A program made the translations under genes and the position numbers. Positions 27,073-36,993 of a stretch of 64,000 nucleotides of DNA are shown piece by piece. The stretch covers positions 1-64,000 of the forward strand of contig DYPH01000006.1 of assembly GCA_020720045.1 (NCBI GenBank). The letters run 5' to 3'. Numbering within the stretch: position 1 is the stretch's first letter; every line of letters begins with the position of its first letter. The stretch is from Sorangium cellulosum (GTDB taxonomy: Bacteria > Myxococcota_A > Polyangia > Polyangiales > Polyangiaceae). The notes below the pieces were generated by a model, which was not told where the DNA came from, ran no database searches, and was given only the letters and a program-made list of their open reading frames with translations.

Positions 27073-28008
27073 ATGAGCACGCGCACGATCCCCGTCGTAT
27101 CCCTCGCAGCACTCACCGCGGGGAGTCCCGCCGATCGTGCAGATTTCGTTCGTGTATTTGGAGGGGCGCTGCGCGAGTTCGGCTTCGTGTCGGTCATCGA
27201 TCATGGTGTCCCGCGCGAACAGATCCTGGACGTCTACACCGATATCGAGAGCTTCTTTGCGCGCCCCGAGGAGGAGAAGCTCGCGACGGTCGTCCCCGGC
27301 GCCGGCGGCAACCGCGGGTATGTCGCGTTCGGCAAAGAGCACGCGAAGAACAGCCCCATCGGTGACTTGAAGGAGTTCTTCCACGTCGGACGCGAAATCC
27401 CGTCGCTCGGCGCCCCCGCGAAGAACGCATGGCCCGTGCATCCTGCATCCTTCCGGGCACGGACGACGACCCTCTACGAAGCTCTTGAAGGGGTCGCCGG
27501 GAAGCTCCTCGAGGCGCTGGCCGAGCATTTTTCCCTGCCGGCCGACACGTTCTCGAAAATGATCGTCGGCGGGAACTCGATCCTTCGGCTCATCCACTAC
27601 CCGAAGCTCGCCGACCGCTTCGTGCCAGGCGCGGTGCGCGCCGCGGAGCATGAGGACATCAACCTCATCACGCTCCTTTGCGAAGCGACGACCTCCGGCC
27701 TGGAAATTCTCACGCGGGACGGAACCTGGCTCGCCGTTGAGGCACCGCCCGGTCACATCGTCGTCGATTCCGGCGACATGCTCGCCCGGATCACGGGCGG
27801 CGTCGTCCCATCGACGACCCATCGTGTCGTCAATCCGCCGAGCCCGGAAGCCGATACTGTCCGGTATTCACTGCCATTTTTCGTGCATCCGTTCCCGGAG
27901 TGCGTCCTCGAACCGCTCGACCTCCCCGGGGCCGGCCCCAAGGCGCCCACCGTCACCGCCCAGGGCTTCCTCGAAGAGCGCCTTCGCGCCATCGGGCTCC
28001 TCGGTTAG
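27073..28008 (+). CDS. 2-oxoglutarate/Fe(II) oxygenase, isopenicillin N synthase family
   Basis: 311 residues. N-terminal DIOX_N region (IPVVSLAAL, FGFVSVIDHGVPREQI) and C-terminal jelly roll with the iron triad His193-x-Asp195 (AEHEDIN) and His250 (STTHRVV), plus the co-substrate-binding pair Arg264-x-Ser266 (RYSLPFF). All key residues are present, so it should be active in oxidising a small molecule with O2; substrate unknown. No biosynthetic partner is adjacent. Upstream lies the triple palindrome, so it may be under dedicated control. Confidence 0.93.
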   Translation: MSTRTIPVVSLAALTAGSPADRADFVRVFGGALREFGFVSVIDHGVPREQILDVYTDIESFFARPEEEKLATVVPGAGGNRGYVAFGKEHAKNSPIGDLKEFFHVGREIPSLGAPAKNAWPVHPASFRARTTTLYEALEGVAGKLLEALAEHFSLPADTFSKMIVGGNSILRLIHYPKLADRFVPGAVRAAEHEDINLITLLCEATTSGLEILTRDGTWLAVEAPPGHIVVDSGDMLARITGGVVPSTTHRVVNPPSPEADTVRYSLPFFVHPFPECVLEPLDLPGAGPKAPTVTAQGFLEERLRAIGLLG

Positions 28009-29240
28009 CGCTTCGTCGCTTCGCCGCGCACGAGGTCTTTGACCGCTTCGCCGATGCCATCGAGGGTGAGGCGGTACATCGGGAAGATCCGACCGATCGC
28101 CTCGGCGGTCCCCCCTTTCCAATAGGGCTCCGGATCCGGGTTTAGCCAGGCGGAACGCTCGAAATGCTTGGAAATTTTCTCAAGCCACTCGACGCCACGG
28201 AGGCTTTCGTCCCGCTCGCGGGCGTCCGCGTAAAAGCCATAATCGCCGCGGCCGAGGAGCTCGGCGGGGTGCATCGCCGCATCGCCGACAAGGACGACCT
28301 TCCAACGCGGTGAGCAGGCATCCAGGACCTCCTGGACGCGAACCGGCTTCTGGAAGGGGTCGAGGATGGGCCCCTCTTTTGGCGGCTCGGCTTCGAAGAG
28401 ATGCCCATAAATACAGTTGTGGAAGTAGTAGGACTTCAAACTCCGAATATTGGACGCCTTCTTCGCTGCCGAGAAGAGCAGGGATACCGCGTGCGCGAAG
28501 GGATCCATGCTCCCGCCGACGTCCATCAATAAGAGTACACGTGTGTTGCTTTTTCGAGGCGCTCGAAGGGCAATCTCCAGCTCACCGCCGTTTTTCGCCG
28601 TCTTCGCGATCGTCTCTTCGATGTCGAGTTCATCGACGGCCCCCTCGCGGGCGATGCTCCGCAGACGGCGAAGCGCCGCCTCGACGGACCGGACGTCGAG
28701 GACGAGATCGGCCCGATAACCGGCGTATTTTCGAGGATCTACAACGCCCATCGCCGAACGATTGCCCCCATTCGGGCCGACGCGTAGCCCCGTGGGGTGC
28801 TCGCCGCCCGCGCCGAAGGGACTCGAACCGCCGGTACCGATCCAGCGATTTCCGCCGTCGTGGCGCTCCTTCTGTTCCGCCATCCGCTCTTCGAAGAGGC
28901 GCCGAAGCTCTTTTTCGTCAAGCGCCTGGAGCATTGCCCGCTCGTCGTCAGAGAGTTCCCGCTTCTTCTTGGTCTCATCGAGCCATTGAAGAAGTTCGGA
29001 AAGTGCTTTGGTCCCTTCCGTTTCTGCACCTTTGAAGCAGGCAAGAAAAGCCTGGTCGAAGGCGTACAGGTCGGCTTCCCGATGAATCAAGAGCGCGCGG
29101 GCGACGTGGTAGAAGCCGTCGAGGGAGTTCCGGTGAAGGCCCTTCTTCACGGCCGCCGCGAGGGTGACCGCCTCCGTGGTGCCGACCTTCACGCCCCGCT
29201 TCCGGAGCTCAAAGACGAAAGGGACGAAAAGTACGCTCAT
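28005..29240 (-). CDS. VWA-domain protein (CoxE-like)
   Basis: 411 residues. N-terminal helical region (FVFELRKRGVKVGTTEAVTLAAAV, DLYAFDQAFLACF), a charged middle (SDDERAMLQALDEKELRRLFEERMAEQKE), then a von Willebrand A fold with MDVGGSMDPFAHAV, a changed metal site: the usual DxSxS is DVGGS. Similar CoxE-type proteins act with MoxR ATPases in metal-centre insertion or protein assembly, but no MoxR gene lies here. It overlaps the upstream transglutaminase-like gene by four bases (ATGA). Convergent with the oxygenase, overlapping by 4 bases. Confidence 0.85.
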   Translation of the reverse strand: MSVLFVPFVFELRKRGVKVGTTEAVTLAAAVKKGLHRNSLDGFYHVARALLIHREADLYAFDQAFLACFKGAETEGTKALSELLQWLDETKKKRELSDDERAMLQALDEKELRRLFEERMAEQKERHDGGNRWIGTGGSSPFGAGGEHPTGLRVGPNGGNRSAMGVVDPRKYAGYRADLVLDVRSVEAALRRLRSIAREGAVDELDIEETIAKTAKNGGELEIALRAPRKSNTRVLLLMDVGGSMDPFAHAVSLLFSAAKKASNIRSLKSYYFHNCIYGHLFEAEPPKEGPILDPFQKPVRVQEVLDACSPRWKVVLVGDAAMHPAELLGRGDYGFYADARERDESLRGVEWLEKISKHFERSAWLNPDPEPYWKGGTAEAIGRIFPMYRLTLDGIGEAVKDLVRGEATKR

Positions 29241-30826
29241 TTTGAAGGTTTGTCGTCGCTGCTTCCGATGCCACATCGGGCATCGCCGACCGTCTCGGCG
29301 ATCAGGTCCCAGGTGCCGGTGGCGACGGAACTCGGCAGCACGGGGGCGCCGTGGAAGTCCCCGTGGTCGTCGGTGACGAGTTCGCCGAGGAGAACGCGCC
29401 GATTTTTTGCAGCACTTGTGCGGGCTTCGCCGTGTGTAAGGACGAGCCGAACGGAGAGGTGCGGGCAGGGGATGGTCGTCCCCGCCTCCGTGACGCGCCC
29501 GTCCACCGCGACGCCTTCGCCGCGCGTGGCGAGCGGTTCGGCGACTCTGAACGCGAACGCGCTTTGCGGCCGTCGGTCGTTTTCGCGGGGCGTCGGCACG
29601 GGAACGCCATCCCCTGCTTCCGTCGGGCCACCGCCGCCCCCGGAGCCGTGTAAATCGGCGCCGCGGGTCGCCCCCTCCGGCCACGCGAAGGGGTCGTCCG
29701 GCGGTGTGTGATCGGGGACGTTTTTGTCAGCATCTTTGCGGGACAGGGCGCGCCCGGCGCCGCCGAGATCGACCCGTCGAAAGCGTACGCCGTCGTGGAC
29801 CTCGACCCAGGCGTGGGCCTCGTTGAGCACAAGGCGCGTCGGAATTCCGAGGGCGCGCGCCGTCACAAAGAAGGCAAAGGCGCGGTGGCGACAGACCCCT
29901 TTTTTGCCGAGCGCGAGGTCTCGGTAGACGTCGCGGGTGGCGTGGAGCGGAACGTCGCTCTCTTCGAAGCTTCGAAAATAGGAAACAAGTGTCGATAGTT
30001 GCGTGCGGAACGATTGAGCACGGTCGACGCCGAGCGTCCGCAGGACTTCGTCGGCGGCGGAGGCAACATTCGGCGGTAGGCGAACTGCTTGCGCCGGCGA
30101 TCGCTGCTCGGGGAAGACGCCGCCTAGCGCGTCGCGATCGACGGCCGTCTGGTAGACGAGGCGGACGCGGCCCGAGACCGGACTGGTGACGTACCAGTTG
30201 TCAGCGCTGTCCTTTTGGACGGACACCGGGACCGCGCTGGCGCCGCTCGTCGCGCGGATCGCCAGGAGGCGCGCGCCAGCCCCCGGTGTCGGAATCCGGA
30301 CGGCGCGGACGCCGGCCAAATCAAGAACAAGATCGGCATAAAAGCTGTCTTCGTGGGGGCGCACAGTGCCGCCGTCGACGGCGACGAGCTCGGGGCGCTG
30401 CTCGTGGACGCGAAGCGTGTAGCTTGCATCGATGTCGTCGAAGGCCGAGAGCCGTTTGAACGGTTCGATGCGCGGCGTGAACGGATCGTCGTAGGGGAGG
30501 ACTTCCGGCCGGCGCGTGTCGCGATCTGGCTCGAACGTCGCGCTCGGGGCGGTGTCGACGCGAACAGACCCGCGGGCGTATGGGAGCTCGTTGGCGGCCG
30601 GTGGGCGCGTCGGATCGGCGGGCCGTGTCGGTCCGTCGGGGGTGTCGATGCGGGTCGGCAGAGCCCCCTCGGCGAGCCACGAGTCGAGGTCGTTCTCGTT
30701 TGCATCATCCGGAATTTGCTCATGAAGAAGGCTGTCTGCCCCCTGGGCACCCGCCTGCGGAGCAGCGAGCGCACTCGCGAGGAGGAGCGGCAAGAACCGA
30801 ACGAGCGACCGCGATCTCATCCCCAT
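29237..30826 (-). CDS. Exported transglutaminase-like protein
   Basis: 529 residues. Signal peptide (FLPLLLASALAAPQAGA), a long Pro/Arg/Asp-rich linker and a transglutaminase-like cysteine-protease fold with the triad visible: Cys in GKKGVCRHRAFAFF, His in NEAHAWVEV and Asp in RVDLGG. A Gly-rich stretch follows, then a C-terminal beta domain. The class includes amidases and peptide crosslinkers acting outside the cell; the substrate is unknown. The ATG at 30826 (MGMRSRS) has GAGG about 10 bases upstream. Coupled to the VWA gene. Confidence 0.85.
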   Translation of the reverse strand: MGMRSRSLVRFLPLLLASALAAPQAGAQGADSLLHEQIPDDANENDLDSWLAEGALPTRIDTPDGPTRPADPTRPPAANELPYARGSVRVDTAPSATFEPDRDTRRPEVLPYDDPFTPRIEPFKRLSAFDDIDASYTLRVHEQRPELVAVDGGTVRPHEDSFYADLVLDLAGVRAVRIPTPGAGARLLAIRATSGASAVPVSVQKDSADNWYVTSPVSGRVRLVYQTAVDRDALGGVFPEQRSPAQAVRLPPNVASAADEVLRTLGVDRAQSFRTQLSTLVSYFRSFEESDVPLHATRDVYRDLALGKKGVCRHRAFAFFVTARALGIPTRLVLNEAHAWVEVHDGVRFRRVDLGGAGRALSRKDADKNVPDHTPPDDPFAWPEGATRGADLHGSGGGGGPTEAGDGVPVPTPRENDRRPQSAFAFRVAEPLATRGEGVAVDGRVTEAGTTIPCPHLSVRLVLTHGEARTSAAKNRRVLLGELVTDDHGDFHGAPVLPSSVATGTWDLIAETVGDARCGIGSSDDKPSK

Positions 30827-30833
30827 GGCCGCC

Positions 30834-31019
30834 TCACGGTAGCACGTTGTACCGGTTCCCCTGCCAGCCGGCAGGGGGCGCCTTCGCGGCTCCGCTGGAC
30901 GCTCCCGCCGGGGCACTTGCGGTGGTGAGAGCACGCGCCTCTGTTCCGCCGCTCGGCGCGAGCACACAGCTCGTCGTCGACAACGTCGTGAGTGCAAGCA
31001 TCGCGAGGCGGCGGAGCAT
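30834..31019 (-). CDS. Small lipoprotein
   Basis: 61 residues: a signal (LRRLAMLALTTLSTTSC) with lipobox Ser-Thr-Thr-Ser-Cys, then a short Ala/Pro/Gly-rich mature part ending GWQGNRYNVLP. No family known. It lies 7 bases upstream of the transglutaminase-like gene in the same orientation, which supports it as a real gene. No clear ribosome site; the frame is open to 31085, giving a longer but unlikely leader. Confidence 0.5.
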   Translation of the reverse strand: MLRRLAMLALTTLSTTSCVLAPSGGTEARALTTASAPAGASSGAAKAPPAGWQGNRYNVLP

Positions 31020-31128
31020 GCGCGACCGGTTATCGAAAGGTCGGGAATTGTCGAGGGGAATGACGGGACGCTGTGCATGCGCCAAAAACAGAGTGACGCT
31101 CGCGGGAGGGGCGCGCGATGATGGCCCG

Positions 31129-32259
31129 ATGCCTTCGCTCGTCGATGCCCTCGCCGCCCTCCCCGCCGAAACCCGCGCACTCTTGGAGCGTTTTGCCTTC
31201 GATCAGGCGGCGGCGACTCGGTTCGCCGCCTCCCTCTCCGGCGACGATGGGCCTGCGCGGCGGCGTGCGCGCAACGAAGTTGGAGGTCCGGTCGTTGCTC
31301 CAAAACCGGAGGAAATTCCCGAAGCTCCGACGCTCGGTACCGCTGAGCATGATCGCCAACGGGCCCTCGGGGAGGCGGCGATCGCCCGCGGGGAGCTTGC
31401 ATTTTGCGTGATGGCGGGCGGGATGGCGACGCGCATGGGGGGCGTCGTAAAGGCGCTCGTTGATGCGCTCCCCGGCCACACGTTTCTCGACTTGCGCCTC
31501 GCCGAGACGGCTGCGCTTGGGGGGAACGTCCCCCTCTGGCTGATGACCTCGGAAGCGACCGATGCCCCGCTGCGGGCGGCAATCGCCGCTCACGCAGGCC
31601 GAAACGTCGCGACGTTCACCCAGTCGATCGGCGTGCGCTTCACGCAAGAAGGGGAGCTTTTTCGAGGAGATGACGGCGCCCCGAGCACCTATGGGACCGG
31701 CCACGGTGATCTTGTCGACGGGCTCATCCGTTCGGAACTGCTCCACCGTTTTGTCGCTGGCGGCGGCAAATACGTGTGGATTGCAAATATCGACAACCTC
31801 GGAGCGAGCGTCGATCCGGCGTTGTTTGGGGCCTTCGTCGAGAGCGAGGCGGCGGTTCAGGTTGAGGTCTGCCCGAAGGTCCCCGGCGACAAGGGGGGCA
31901 TCCCTGTGCACGCGGAGGGGAAGCTTCAAGTGCTTGAAGAGTTTCGACTTCCGAGCGGCTTTGACCCCACGACCGTCCAGGTGTTCAACACCAACACCTT
32001 CCTCGTCCGCGCCGACGCGCTGCTCGGCCTCGCCGGGCGCCCGTGGAGCTATTTCGAGGTCGAGAAGAAGGTCGACGGCCGCGTCGCCATTCAGTTCGAG
32101 CGCCTCCTCCAAGAGCTCACCGCCTGGCTACCGAGTCGCTACGTTCGGATTCCGCGGGAGGGGGCTGCGAGCCGCTTCGTGCCGGTGAAAGATCACGACG
32201 AACTCGCCCGTCGCGAAGCAGAAATTCGAGCAGTCCTCGGACGCCGCAGCCTCCCTTGA
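31129..32259 (+). CDS. UDP-sugar pyrophosphorylase (UDPGP family)
   Basis: 376 residues. Nucleotide-binding signature AGGMATRMGG at 96-105 followed by a Lys (VVKALV), as in eukaryote-type UTP:hexose-1-phosphate uridylyltransferases. Further family segments: PLWLMTSEAT, ANIDNLGASVDP (metal-binding Asp), QVFNTNTFLV and SYFEVEKKVDG. It would make a UDP-hexose or UDP-N-acetylhexosamine from UTP and a sugar-1-phosphate. The purine-rich stretch GGGAGGGG is about 20 bases before the ATG. Unrelated to the bacterial GalU fold subgroup. Confidence 0.88.
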   Translation: MPSLVDALAALPAETRALLERFAFDQAAATRFAASLSGDDGPARRRARNEVGGPVVAPKPEEIPEAPTLGTAEHDRQRALGEAAIARGELAFCVMAGGMATRMGGVVKALVDALPGHTFLDLRLAETAALGGNVPLWLMTSEATDAPLRAAIAAHAGRNVATFTQSIGVRFTQEGELFRGDDGAPSTYGTGHGDLVDGLIRSELLHRFVAGGGKYVWIANIDNLGASVDPALFGAFVESEAAVQVEVCPKVPGDKGGIPVHAEGKLQVLEEFRLPSGFDPTTVQVFNTNTFLVRADALLGLAGRPWSYFEVEKKVDGRVAIQFERLLQELTAWLPSRYVRIPREGAASRFVPVKDHDELARREAEIRAVLGRRSLP

Positions 32260-32432
32260 GCGACGATGCGCCACGAGCGCGTCGGTTGCCTTAAGACTTC
32301 GAAAGAATGTTCTGACATCCGAAGCCAAATGGAGGCGCGCCGCTGTACGGCATGGTAGGTGCGCCGGAGCAGTTCGACGATGGTCTCACCCCCTTCGGGA
32401 CCTTCGCTTGAACGGCAGGCAGTACCTTCCCG

Positions 32433-34256
32433 ATGGCCACAACGAATCCTCCACAGCGGGGCGAGCGCCCCCTTATCGTCCCGGATGACGTCTGCGTCCT
32501 CGCGCTCCCGGCGGGGCGCGCGCGCGTGGTGGGCCGCACGCCAAATGCGAACGTGCTCCTCCGCACGCAGGACCGGCATCTATTGGGGAGCGTCCTAGAC
32601 GATGCGCTTTCCCCCGAGCTTGCCCACGCGGTACGCGCGGCGCTTGCCGGCGAGTCGACGACGGCGGTTCTTGCCGATCGCGCAACATATTCGGTGAGTT
32701 CCATCGTTGCGGGGCCACTGCGGCTCCTGGCGTTTGAGGTCGACGATCGGAACGAGCGCCCATCACCAGCGGCGGTTCGCAGCTGCTCGGAACAGCTCGC
32801 GCGCTTGCGATCCCGGCCGACTCTCTTTGCGAGCGGTCTCGACCTTTTTCTCGACTTGTTCGGCTTCGAACAGGCGCTGTTGGTGCGGGAAGCGGCCGAG
32901 ACGGTACCTGCGGCCGCAAACGCGCACGACCTTCGCGCAGAGCCGGAAGACGAACTTCCGACGACGGTCGTCGCTGAGCAGGGGGCACCGTTGGTGCGGG
33001 CGGCCGATCTCCCGGCGGCGGGCGGTTACGCGCAACATGTGCTGGTTTCGGACCTCAGCCGCGGAGCATCCGCCCTGCATGTCGTCGACGCTCCCCACGC
33101 AACGAGTCCGGCGACGGGGCCATTTCTACCGTCCCTCGCCTTTGCCGAGCTGCTTGCTCGGCGCGGCGTAGCTGCCTACGCCCGCGTACCGCTCCTCGGC
33201 GGCGACCGCGACCGGGATGGTCGCGAATTGGTTCTGCATTTGCTTGCACGTACCCCCCGAAAAGTCGGCGTTGGGACGCGCCGCGCCTTTGAAGGGGTCG
33301 TCCAAAGCTTCGAGGCGGCCCTCGCCGACGCCACCCGCGCCTCCGCGCCGCCGGCCCGGGTCCGTCCGTCAACGCCGGCCAAGAGCGTTGGCCCGTCGGT
33401 GGCGCCGTTCGCTGGCGCCGGGCGCGACGCGCGCGTGGAGCCCTCGTACCCTCCCACTGCGCGTGCTGCCCAGGCCCCGCGCAACGTCATCCTCGAAGAG
33501 CCTCGGGTTGCTCGGTTCGATCCGCGCGCCGACGGCGACGACGAGACCTTCGATAGCGTTGCGCCCCCAGCGCCCCCTGCGAAGCCGGCGCCGCGAATTC
33601 CTACGCCCGCTCGGGCAACTATGGCATTTGTTTCGTCATTTCCTTCGCCGCCGCCCCCTCCGCCGCCCCCTCCGCCGCCACTTCCCCAGACCCATCCAAG
33701 CCCGCTCCCGCATGCGCGTGTCTCCCCGTCGCCGGTCCGTCGCGACACCGCCGTGCCCCCCTCGTTCCCGACCGCTCCCCCCGAGGGCATCGAAGCCTCG
33801 AAGCCTGAACGTGGAGTGCCGACAGCACCGGATCGTCGTCCGAGCGTTTCGATGGTTGTCGGCCCTGCAGAAGCCGTCCCAGAGCCGGGGACGGCGCTGA
33901 TCCTCGTCCGTGACGCGGCGCTGCGTGCCCACGCCGCCGACGTCGTCCGGAGCGCTCAATGGACGCCGATCGTCGCCGGCGATGCCGCACAAGCACTTGA
34001 TCTTGTAGAGTATCTTGCTGTCGATGTTTGGGTCGTCGATGGAACGATTGCCGACGGCGACCGTGACGCGGTGCTCGGGGCGCTCGCGTCGCGCGTGGGG
34101 CGCCTCGCGGTCCTTTGCCTAACCGAGGCGGACGACGAGCCGCACCCCTGGCCGACGGCCGTTCCCGTCGTCGCGTTGGCCGCCCCGTGGGAGCGCGCCG
34201 CGTTCGTTGCGGCGCTTCGTCGTGCCCGTGGGAGCGGCTGGTCGGCGACCGCGTAG
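32433..34256 (+). CDS. Sensor-like protein with polyproline linker and degenerate receiver domain
   Basis: 607 residues in three parts. The first 290 look like a GAF/FHA-like regulatory region (RARVVGRTPNANVLLRTQDRH is FHA-like). The middle 180 are disordered, with a run of eleven prolines. The C-terminal about 120 (GTALILVRDAALRAHAADVVRSA, LDLVEYLAVDVWVVDGTI, LCLTEADDE) follow the receiver-domain pattern, although the conserved Asp-Asp pair and the Lys are not all in place, so phosphotransfer is doubtful. No kinase is adjacent. Function unknown; signal-integration scaffold is a guess. Confidence 0.75.
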   Translation: MATTNPPQRGERPLIVPDDVCVLALPAGRARVVGRTPNANVLLRTQDRHLLGSVLDDALSPELAHAVRAALAGESTTAVLADRATYSVSSIVAGPLRLLAFEVDDRNERPSPAAVRSCSEQLARLRSRPTLFASGLDLFLDLFGFEQALLVREAAETVPAAANAHDLRAEPEDELPTTVVAEQGAPLVRAADLPAAGGYAQHVLVSDLSRGASALHVVDAPHATSPATGPFLPSLAFAELLARRGVAAYARVPLLGGDRDRDGRELVLHLLARTPRKVGVGTRRAFEGVVQSFEAALADATRASAPPARVRPSTPAKSVGPSVAPFAGAGRDARVEPSYPPTARAAQAPRNVILEEPRVARFDPRADGDDETFDSVAPPAPPAKPAPRIPTPARATMAFVSSFPSPPPPPPPPPPPLPQTHPSPLPHARVSPSPVRRDTAVPPSFPTAPPEGIEASKPERGVPTAPDRRPSVSMVVGPAEAVPEPGTALILVRDAALRAHAADVVRSAQWTPIVAGDAAQALDLVEYLAVDVWVVDGTIADGDRDAVLGALASRVGRLAVLCLTEADDEPHPWPTAVPVVALAAPWERAAFVAALRRARGSGWSATA

Positions 34257-34310
34257 CGACCGTTGCCCGCTGATTCGACCTTTCCCGTCAAAAAATGCTC
34301 TAGTTGCCGC

Positions 34311-36851
34311 GTGCGCCGCCTTCGACTTTTCCGTGGTCTTGTCGCTGCCTTCGGGCTCCTCTTCGCTTCCGGGGCGCTCGCGCCGAAGGTCGCCTCCGCC
34401 GACCCTCTGCCGTTCCCCTTCCGCGCCGACCGGTTAGAAGCTCCCGGATCCAATGGAGCTTCTGACGACGGCGCCCGCGGGCTCGTCCTCAATCCGGCCA
34501 CCCTCGCCTACCAGCCTGGCTGGGAGGTTCGCGCCCTCGTTCAGGCGGCGCGTGGCACCGACGGGCGCGCTTCGGGCGTAGCCCTCGACTACGCGGTTCC
34601 CGTTTTTGGCGCTTTCGGCCTCGGGCTCCGCCTTGAAAATAGCACCGCCCCGAGCGCTTTTGACAAAGACCCCTACTTTGCCAACTCTTTCTCCTGGGCG
34701 ACCCTCGGTGTCGGCTTTAAGAGTGGGCGAAACTTCGCCTTCGGTGCAAGCCTCGAAGGGGGGGGATCGGGTCGTGGCGCGCTCAACGGGCTCGGCCAAT
34801 TTACCGTCGGTGGCCTCTATCGGCCAAACCCCTATTTCTCGGCGGGTCTGAGTGCTCACCTGACCAACCAACGGTATTCAGACGTAATTTCACCGACAAG
34901 CGGCGTCTCCGTCCTCGAAGATCGGCTCCGCGGGTCGCTCGTTCTCCGGCCCGATGGTACCCGAGCCTTCGAAATCGGTCTCGACACCAAATACTACGCC
35001 ACGAGCAAAGATCTCGTTCCACGGGCGACGGTCGCGGCGACGATTCCCGGTGTCGGTCGTGCACGCGCCGACTTGGAAGCGCAAAAGTTGTTCGCCGACG
35101 GGCGCCGCTCTTTTGTTGGCTCTGTCGGTATTGAGTTCTCACTCTCGCATGCGAGCGCGGGCGGCGGACTCCTCGTTGGAAACGGCCTAGGCGGCGATGG
35201 GATCGCCCCCTACTTCACTGGATCCATACACGGCTACACGGAGCCGGGGATGCCGACCGGCCATCGTTTCGTCGCGATTCGTATCGAGAAAACGCCTGGC
35301 GTTCGTGGGCATGTCCGCCTCCTCCGCACCCTCTGGGCGCTCGCCGAAGACCCGACGATCGACGGCGTCGCCCTCCAGTTGAAGGCCTCGCCGGCGAGCA
35401 GCCTTGCCCACGCAGAGGAGGTCGCGGACGCGCTCCGTGTCCTCCACGCCCACGGCAAGAAGAGCTTCTGCGCGCTGGAAGATGGCACAGGAACTGCACT
35501 TTTCGCCTGCGCCAGCGCCGACCGCATCGTCATGAATCCGGCGGGCGGCCTCCGTTACGCGGGGCTCAAGTCCCAGCGGATGTACCTGAAGGGGCTCCTC
35601 GACAAGCTCGGCGTGAAGGCGGAATTCGTGCGGATCGGCGCCCACAAGAGCGCCCCCGAGCAATTCACCAACGAGCATGGGAGCGAAACCTCCCGCCGCG
35701 ACCAAGAGGATCTCCTCAAGCAAACGGAAGCGGTGTTTGTCGAAAATCTCGTGCGTTACCGGAAGCTTACGCCCGAATGGGTGCGTGCGGAGACCCTCAA
35801 AGGCCCCTTCATCGCGAGCGAAGCGCGGGCCGCGAAGTTCATCGATGGCTTCGCCTACGACGACGAACTTGAGAAGGTCGCCCGCGAGGTCGCCGGCCAC
35901 CCGGTGCGCTACGTCCCCTACGAAGCGCCCCAACGGATGCCTGAGACCTTCGGTCGCCGCGGTTCGGTCGCTGTACTCTACATCGATGGCGACATGGTCG
36001 ACGGCCGCTCGCAAAAGGTCCCGCTTCTTGGAGAAAAGATGGTCGGGAGCTACACGATCGTCGATGCCGTGAAGGCGCTGAAGGCCGACCCGGACGTGAA
36101 AGCGGTCGTCCTCCGCGTGGAAACGCCCGGCGGCTCGAGCCTCGCGGCCGACGTCATGTGGCGCGAACTGCGCCTCCTCGGCGAGCGGAAGCCGCTGATC
36201 ATTTCGATGGGGAGTATCGCCGCCTCCGGCGGGTATTACATCGCGAGCGCCGGAAGTCGCATCTACGCGAATCCGTTGACGATTACGGGGAGTATCGGCA
36301 TCTTCTATGGCAAGGCCGACACGAGCGGCCTCCTCGGCAAGATCGGCGTCAACATCGACACGATTCGCACCGCACCCCGCGCCGACGCCGAGTCGCTCTA
36401 CCGGGGCTTCAGTGACGACGAACGCGTCGAATTGTCTCGGAAAGTCGGCCAGTTCTACGACGTGTTCCTCGGTCGCGTCGCCGAGGGGCGAAAAATGACG
36501 AAAGACCAGGTCGACGCCGTCGGCCAGGGGCGTGTCTGGGCCGGTCAGCAGGCGAAAGAGCGGGGGCTCGTCGACGAGCTTGGCGGCCTTCGTCACGCGC
36601 TCGAAGCGGCGAGAATTGCTGCTCATTTGCCGCCAGATGCGCCGATCGTCGAAGGCCCCGAAGAGACGACCTCCCTCGCAGAAAAGGCGCTCGCCCTCGC
36701 CGGCGCCAAGGCTTCGTCGAGCGGCTTGCCGCCCATGATCGAGCCGGTGCTGCGCGCCGCAGCCCCCTTTGCCTATCACCCGGCCGACGTCCCGCTCGCC
36801 CGTACCGATTGGGTCGACCTCGAAAGCATGAACGGCAGCGACGACGACTGA
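34311..36851 (+). CDS. sppA: Signal peptide peptidase SppA with N-terminal barrel-like domain
   Basis: 846 residues. Signal peptide (LFRGLVAAFGLLFASG...), then about 300 residues of alternating beta strands with Gly/aromatic ends (GFKSGRNFAFGASLEGGG, GGLYRPNPYFSAGLSAHL) like an outer-membrane barrel. From about 330 there is a full 67K-type SppA: first half with the catalytic Lys in FVRIGAHKSAPEQF, second half with the Ser region VETPGGSSLAADVMWREL and SMGSIAASGGYYIAS. SppA cleaves remnant signal peptides or membrane peptides. The barrel-like front part is not in classical SppA. GTG 34311 is chosen as start because it places the signal peptide at the N-terminus; a TTG at 34263 adds 16 residues. 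Confidence 0.88.
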   Translation: MRRLRLFRGLVAAFGLLFASGALAPKVASADPLPFPFRADRLEAPGSNGASDDGARGLVLNPATLAYQPGWEVRALVQAARGTDGRASGVALDYAVPVFGAFGLGLRLENSTAPSAFDKDPYFANSFSWATLGVGFKSGRNFAFGASLEGGGSGRGALNGLGQFTVGGLYRPNPYFSAGLSAHLTNQRYSDVISPTSGVSVLEDRLRGSLVLRPDGTRAFEIGLDTKYYATSKDLVPRATVAATIPGVGRARADLEAQKLFADGRRSFVGSVGIEFSLSHASAGGGLLVGNGLGGDGIAPYFTGSIHGYTEPGMPTGHRFVAIRIEKTPGVRGHVRLLRTLWALAEDPTIDGVALQLKASPASSLAHAEEVADALRVLHAHGKKSFCALEDGTGTALFACASADRIVMNPAGGLRYAGLKSQRMYLKGLLDKLGVKAEFVRIGAHKSAPEQFTNEHGSETSRRDQEDLLKQTEAVFVENLVRYRKLTPEWVRAETLKGPFIASEARAAKFIDGFAYDDELEKVAREVAGHPVRYVPYEAPQRMPETFGRRGSVAVLYIDGDMVDGRSQKVPLLGEKMVGSYTIVDAVKALKADPDVKAVVLRVETPGGSSLAADVMWRELRLLGERKPLIISMGSIAASGGYYIASAGSRIYANPLTITGSIGIFYGKADTSGLLGKIGVNIDTIRTAPRADAESLYRGFSDDERVELSRKVGQFYDVFLGRVAEGRKMTKDQVDAVGQGRVWAGQQAKERGLVDELGGLRHALEAARIAAHLPPDAPIVEGPEETTSLAEKALALAGAKASSSGLPPMIEPVLRAAAPFAYHPADVPLARTDWVDLESMNGSDDD

Positions 36852-36993
36852 GGCGGAAAGACCCACAACCGCCCACATAATCCGCCGCACCGCCGTCCGA
36901 TACGCGTGTAAATTTCAACGTTTGTTCCCCGCTACTCGCCAGAAGGAACGCGATTGACCCAGCGCGTCGCCTCTGTCACCTTGGACCGCTATT

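Noticed and set aside
33640-33690. Polyproline tract as a sign of an actin-like or virulence effector
   Set aside because: Such linkers are common in disordered regions of GC-rich genomes and no effector domain is present.
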